From the NCBI RefSeq assembly GCF_000264995.1, contig NW_006767433.1, positions 2,069,123 through 2,133,122 on the forward strand: 64,000 nt of DNA. The letters are read 5' to 3'. The notes beneath the pieces were generated by a model that searched no databases, was not told the DNA's origin, and was given only the letters and a program-made list of their open reading frames with translations. Below are positions 59,754 to 64,000 of this stretch, one piece after another. The position numbers and the translations under genes are program-made. Position 1 is the first letter of the stretch. Each line of letters begins with the position of its first letter. Source of the stretch: Punctularia strigosozonata HHB-11173 SS5. Taxonomy: Eukaryota; Basidiomycota; Agaricomycetes; Corticiales; Punctulariaceae.

Positions 59754-60416
59754 ACAGACGCATCATGGTCATAGCTCACCGCCCGGCTGCCCCACGGTAG
59801 CTGCCTGCTCCTGATTATCTAGTTCTGGGTACGCGCATGTTGCGCCCAACCCTCTTTTCAGGCAGCTCTAGATGAAAATGTTGAGCCGGAGATCGACGAT
59901 ACACGCGCACAGTTTTTGAAACGTTACCTGGCAAGGTAATACATCACTGCATCGTGTTTTGCCAGTATGGCATGCCAAACATGCGCGTCTCACGGACGGG
60001 GCTTTTGCTGCGATATTTACATGAGATGTCAATACGAGCACGCGAGCGCGACGAGCAGACGTTTTCGAAGAACAGAGCCGTCACCGGGTGCGCCGGCAGC
60101 GTTGGGGGCGCCGTTGGGGGGATCGCCGGGCTGGGCTTGAAGCTGTTGAGGGACAAGCGCCGGCTGATCGGGCTGCGGTTGCGGTGAACCGAGCGGTTCC
60201 TCGACGGCCGACATATGGAGCCCACGGACGGCGATGGCGGCGGGAGACGGGGGCGTCACGGACTCAGCCGCCGTCGCTACGCCGGATCAAGTGGCGTGCG
60301 AATGATCTACCCGAGATGCACCCGTGCGAACTCCGGCTATAGTCTTGCCGGTCCGGGCCCGTCGTCTGCCGTCCCCCGCAGGATGAACAGAGTATGGCTC
60401 TCTGCCCAAATCCTCG
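59754..60416. other. Intergenic region, bHLH promoter
   Basis: 663 bp, GC-rich. Minus-strand frames (60259-60029, Pro/Gln-rich; 60225-59944) look protein-like but could be composition. If real they might be upstream exons of the weak ORF. No TATA box seen near 60417. Confidence 0.3.
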
Positions 60417-61223
60417 ATGATGCAGTCCCCGCACGACCCCGCAAACGACCAGCTATCCGTCCTCGCCTTCCCCGAGATTGATTTCACGTTCGACCCCACC
60501 CAGTTCGACCCCGCCCTGTTTCCGCCTCCTCCTCCTCTTCCGGCCTCCGCTGATCTTTTCACCCCTTCCGAGGCGACGGACTTTTTCGGCTTCCTCGACA
60601 CGCTCAACTTCGAGCTCGACCCCGAACAAAATCTGTTCCAGGATGATCCCGCTTTGAACCCACCGCGTCATGCCGCACCCTACTCGAACCCCCATACGAA
60701 TACAGCGCCAGAACCGTCTGCCGCGTCGAAGCGGACATCTACGCGGCCCTCATCTTCGAGGGGCGTGCGCGGATCTTCCGATGACGTGAAAGCTGTATCC
60801 CCGGTCGCTGCAAGTCCCGCTGCGCCATTCCGTTCTCCGCCCTCGCTTTCCGACATTCCGGAACAACCACCCCAACCAAGACCTGGCACCGCCGCTGCTA
60901 TCGCCCGCCAAAAGCCTCTCCTCTCCACGCCGCAGAAGCGCTTGAATCACATCATGTCCGAGCAGAAACGTCGGAACGCTATCCGGGATGGCTATGCCCA
61001 GCTCATCTCGCTCCTGACCCCAGCTGGTGCTCAAGGCGAGATTATGCTACCAACACGCGGCAGGCCAAAAGGCAGTGGGAGCAGGAGCAAAGGACGCGGA
61101 CAGGGAAAGAGCGGCGTGCTGTTCCGGGCGGTGGAGTATTGCAAGTGGCTCGAGGAGGGACGAGATGCTCTGAAGGCAGAAGTATTGAGAGTAGAAGCCG
61201 CAGCCGGCATAAGGCATGACTGA
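60417..61223 (+). CDS. bHLH transcription factor with AT-hook-like loop
   Basis: 268 aa, single exon. Acidic and Phe/Asp-rich N-terminus (IDFTFDPTQFDPALFPPPPP), a likely activation region. Basic region LNHIMSEQKRRNAIRDGYA has the His-x3-Glu-x2-Arg-Arg pattern that reads CANNTG/E-boxes. Helix 1 is YAQLISLLTP; helix 2 is FRAVEYCKWLEEGRDALKAE, extending into a possible zipper. The loop is unusually long (about 30 residues) and basic, with LPTRGRPKGSGSRSKGRG, holding the RGRP core of an AT-hook. No introns needed. Targets unknown; several E-boxes lie in this window. Confidence 0.85.
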   Translation: MMQSPHDPANDQLSVLAFPEIDFTFDPTQFDPALFPPPPPLPASADLFTPSEATDFFGFLDTLNFELDPEQNLFQDDPALNPPRHAAPYSNPHTNTAPEPSAASKRTSTRPSSSRGVRGSSDDVKAVSPVAASPAAPFRSPPSLSDIPEQPPQPRPGTAAAIARQKPLLSTPQKRLNHIMSEQKRRNAIRDGYAQLISLLTPAGAQGEIMLPTRGRPKGSGSRSKGRGQGKSGVLFRAVEYCKWLEEGRDALKAEVLRVEAAAGIRHD

Positions 61224-61469
61224 TGCGGATGCTTCCCGCGCCTTGTTAGGTTGCTGTGAGTGATCACATCCATTCCTTTGCGAGCAGAATGACTGACAAT
61301 GCCGTAGAAGCCTCCGTTACTATATATATATCATTATTATAGATGATCATGTTGTATCATAAAAAGTTCGCACCGTGCGGTGTGTCGATGTATTATGATT
61401 GCGATTCCGGTCGAAAACGTTATTCACACGTTGTTTCTCGCCTCTTCCCGTGCCTGTATACTATCTTCT

Positions 61470-62302
61470 ATGCCGCCGCCCCCGCCGATCCCGCCCACCT
61501 GGCCAATACCCAAATTCACCTTTCATGTCGAAGATGTTGAGCACCGAGGAGCTCTCCTAGTATTTGAGCATATACTCGCGCCGACCGCCCTCCGTGAAGC
61601 AGTTATATCCGGTACATCTCTACCTTTACTCCTGATGCTATGGTCTTGCGTTGAAGATCGCAGTTTACGCACATCTATATACACCTCAGACTGTTCCGAC
61701 GACGTGAGCGACCAGCCCGGATATAGCGTCTTTGATTGCACACTCGCGGTTTCGTTATCCAGTGCTGAAATGGTCACCGTGTCCTTCCGGTCCATGCCAG
61801 GTGTCGCCTATACAACCGGCAGCAGTACCCATAAAGAGATTCACGTCTCACTGGAGCACATCGACAAATCCGCCTCGCGCGCCCGGGCCGAGATTCTAGG
61901 CGTACTCACGCACGAGATGGTCCATTGCTTCCAGTACAACGGCAAGGACAAGTGTCCGGGAGGTTTGATCGAAGGCATCGCGGGTCCGTATTCATCCATG
62001 AAGGGACGAATACATGTGCTTACGACGCCGTATGCGCCATGCCTATAGATTATGTGCGGTTGCATGCTGGTCTCGCACCTCCGCATTGGTCGAAGAAAGT
62101 GGGCGAGAACGATAAATGGGACTCGGGATACGAGAAAACAGCGTACTTTCTCGACTGGATAGAAGCGCGCTCAGGGGAAGGAACTGTGAGGGCGCTGAAC
62201 CACGCCTTGAGGGACAAGGAGTACACCAGTGATATCTTCATTGACGTCACTGGGTGTGCCCTGGAGCAGCTATGGGAGGACTATCGGATATCCCAGTCAT
62301 GA
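61470..62302 (+). CDS. Basic secretory protein family zinc peptidase-like protein
   Basis: Family of plant/fungal/bacterial zincins (BSP). Motifs: PKFTFHVEDVEHRGALLVFE, MPGVAYTTGSSTHKEIHVSL, and ILGVLTHEMVHCFQYNGKDK, where HEMVH is the zinc site; then the EGIADYVRLHAGLAPPHW block (Glu-x-x-Ala-Asp, third ligand area), KTAYFLDWIEARSGEGTVRA and LEQLWEDYRIS. Three introns. The first is read with an unusual GTTATA donor so that IAVYAHLYTPQTVPT follows LREA; the others are ordinary. No signal peptide at MPPPPP, though an upstream in-frame start at 61380 adds a hydrophobic stretch (IPVENVIHTLFLASSRAC). Whether it is exported is open. Confidence 0.82.
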
Positions 62303-62730
62303 TCAGTGTTTTATGCACTGAACGTCAGTTACCAACGAGGAAAGCGATCGGTGCTGGTTCAGCCAGGAACGGCGGCCGGGATGGCGTGTGTGTGTGTGTG
62401 TGTGATATCTATTAAATGCCAAAGGCGAGCTGCGCGCCAGGGCATATAACTTATAGGGTGTCGTTCGAATCTGCGTTCTAGGTAGCATCTAATGTCTATC
62501 GGTGTCCGTCAAGTCTGCATGTTCAGCCATCGTGTGGGATATGGATTGGGGTATGGTGTGCCGGTGCGGCCGGGATGGCAAGCGCGTCAAGTCGAACTAG
62601 TAAACTTGTGTAATAGACGTGATCACATCCGCTGAATATCCCGTTTACAAATAGATCGTGCACGGCTAAAAATACAGAAGCTAGATATGTAAGCATCTCG
62701 AAGGGACAAACAGTCAGAGTGCCGCAAGTG
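62303..62730. other. Convergent intergenic region
   Basis: Between the zincin gene and FCP1 3' ends. Contains the (GT)n tract below; otherwise featureless. Confidence 0.35.
62386..62404. repeat. (GT)n microsatellite
   Basis: Nineteen-base uninterrupted GT run in the 3' region of two convergent genes. Likely polymorphic. Confidence 0.9.
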
Positions 62731-64000
62731 CTACCCCCAGTCCTCGCCCAGTTCCCTGAGAAGGTCTTCGTCTATTTCCTGATCCGCTTCATCGTCACCC
62801 TCTGCATCGTCGTCTGATTGGTCATCATCGCCGAGCCGCGAGGCATCGGAAACACCGTCTGTGGATCGCTGATCACCGTTGCCGTTTTCTAACTCCTCCA
62901 CCGAGACTTCTTCCTTCAGTTTCGATTCGCGATCCGCAGCCAGCTTCTTCCGCTTCGACAACGGTGATCTGAGCAGATCATGGGCATTGTTCCCATTCAT
63001 GCCCAATTCAGACGGCGTAAGACTGCGTAAACGTTTGCGTTTGCGTCGCGGGGTAGATGTTGCGCTACTGCTGTGACAGTAAGTCACTGCTCGACGCAAG
63101 AAGGGGATCCTCCTACCTTGTTGTGCTGTTACTCTCACTCCCTTCGTCCTCTGAAGCATCCGCGTTCTTGACACCTCCTTCGGTCCGAATGTCCTCATCG
63201 TCACTCTCCATCATGGCCGCCTCAACTTCGTCGTTGATGTCATCCCACGCGACGGCATCCAGCAGCAATGGCTCCCCTTGAGCTGCTTCGGCTGACTGTG
63301 GCGCGGTGCGTTCAACGTCGCTGTCCCAATCATCTGTGTCCGGTTCGATATCAGACGACGACTGCTGATCCACGAAAGGACTGCTGGCACTCGCAGGTCC
63401 GTTTTGCTCTGCAACCGATCTCAGGTCGAATGAATACGGTCGCTCGTCAAGACGTTGCCACAGCGCAACTGAGTCATGAAACCAGCTAATCGACACCACA
63501 GGAATGCCGCGCGCCCGCGCGGTGTTGATTTTCGAGGTGCGACGCTGCAGAAGGCATGTGTCAATGACATAGGTTCCAAATATTGTAAAACAAAAAAAAA
63601 ACCGTACCTCGACCCCCTCAGGTGTCGCGACAACGTGCGTCACCGCCTCGTTCATCTCCTTATAACATCGCGCACCGAATCTGATCGCTGTCCGCCAAAT
63701 TTCGGTCGCCTCGGGATCGATGGGCATATTGTTGCTTTCAAGCGGTATCACGCCAGAGAATACCAAATGAACACCATCGAAGACGTTAGAACGTAATCGA
63801 GGGATGATAAGCTGCCAGACATCAGTGAGTCGAAGCCGTCTATGCTAACGTGAAGGACAGCTAACCTTCACATCGTAAGGCAGTGTTTCCTGCGTTCTTT
63901 GCTTACGTTTGGGTACGCTGAGGTTATCCGTCTTTTTCTTCGATGCGTCGTAATCAGCGTAGAACGTACTGTGAACCTGCTCCAGAAGCTGTGGAAAATA
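62731..64000 (-). CDS. FCP1: RNA polymerase II CTD phosphatase Fcp1, 3' part
   Basis: Phosphatase that recycles RNA polymerase II by removing CTD serine phosphates. Only the 3' half lies in the window; the catalytic DxDxT domain would be beyond 64000. Seen: LEQVHSTFYADYDASKKK, then IPRLRSNVFDGVHLVFSGVI, the start of the BRCT domain, followed by IRFGARCYKEMNEAVTHVVA and ARARGIPVVSISWFHDSVAL (BRCT Trp). The tail is long and acidic (DDQSDDDAEGDDEADQEIDE, ending LLRELGEDWG), with a basic RRKRKR patch; the acidic end binds TFIIF/TFIIB in known Fcp1. One intron carries an 11-base T run just after its donor (63592-63602). Confidence 0.88.

Noticed and set aside
59944-60259. Two Pro/Ser-rich minus-strand frames upstream of the bHLH gene
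   Set aside because: Protein-like composition can arise from GC bias here; no splice path to the weak ORF at 59364-59753 was convincing.
60287-61034. Minus-strand frames opposite the bHLH gene
   Set aside because: Antisense shadows of the bHLH coding sequence.
1-64000. Transposons, LTR elements, virus-like insertions, tRNA genes
   Set aside because: I found no transposase or reverse-transcriptase motifs, no long terminal repeats and no tRNA box pattern between the genes.

Overview
This is nuclear DNA from a filamentous fungus, most likely an agaricomycete basidiomycete (mushroom or polypore group). Four things point there: almost every gene is broken by many introns of about 45-70 bp with GT..AG ends; genes lie close together on both strands; coding GC is high; and the protein set fits (Spo7, Bot1/mS45, a DUF3684-type sacsin-like protein, a fungal P450, secreted S53 peptidase, ACS-family transporters). 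There are no operons. I saw no transposon, LTR element, rRNA, tRNA or CRISPR array. Where exons could be followed one by one, I checked that joined exon lengths are whole codons: IPI1 776 aa, RlpA-like 299, thioesterase 174, Spo7 349, ferredoxin 186, S53 peptidase 635, phytase-like 633, EEF2KMT 396.

Layout. 0.6-7 kb: IPI1/TEX10 (ribosome assembly), a secreted RlpA-like protein, a hotdog thioesterase, SPO7 (-). 7.5-10 kb: an unrecognised Ser/Pro-rich membrane protein. 10.4-16.9 kb: mitochondrial ferredoxin (-), secreted tripeptidyl peptidase, cytochrome P450 (-). 17.2-23.6 kb: one very large minus-strand gene with an Hsp90/sacsin-like ATPase start and an HExxH end. 24.1-29.4 kb: membrane-anchored histidine acid phosphatase, single-pass membrane protein (-), mitochondrial-type J-protein. 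30-35 kb: mitoribosomal mS45 (-), EEF2KMT/Efm3, an unrecognised conserved-looking protein. 35.2-47.3 kb: two ACS/Dal5-type transporters bracketing CCT7 (-) and the HIRAN-SNF2-RING helicase RAD5. 47.7-52.5 kb: a divergent pair of WD40 genes (DCAF11-like and TBL1/Sif2-like). 52.7-58.9 kb: secreted agmatinase-like ureohydrolase (-), SLY1, a mitochondrial Bax-inhibitor-family protein (-). 59.4-64 kb: a weak Pro-rich ORF, a bHLH factor with an AT-hook-like loop, a basic-secretory-protein-family zincin, and the 3' part of FCP1 (-), which runs off the right edge.

The neighbours do not form one pathway; most are housekeeping genes (ribosome assembly, translation-factor methylation, protein folding, Fe-S biogenesis, vesicle fusion, transcription, repair) mixed with lineage-specific secreted or membrane proteins. 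Several pairs are divergent with short shared promoters (130-400 bp), and TCACGTG E-boxes occur in four intergenic regions. The best leads are the ATPase-plus-zincin giant protein, the phosphatase with HE in place of the usual HD pair, the TTTCACC promoter array before IPI1, and the bHLH loop insertion.
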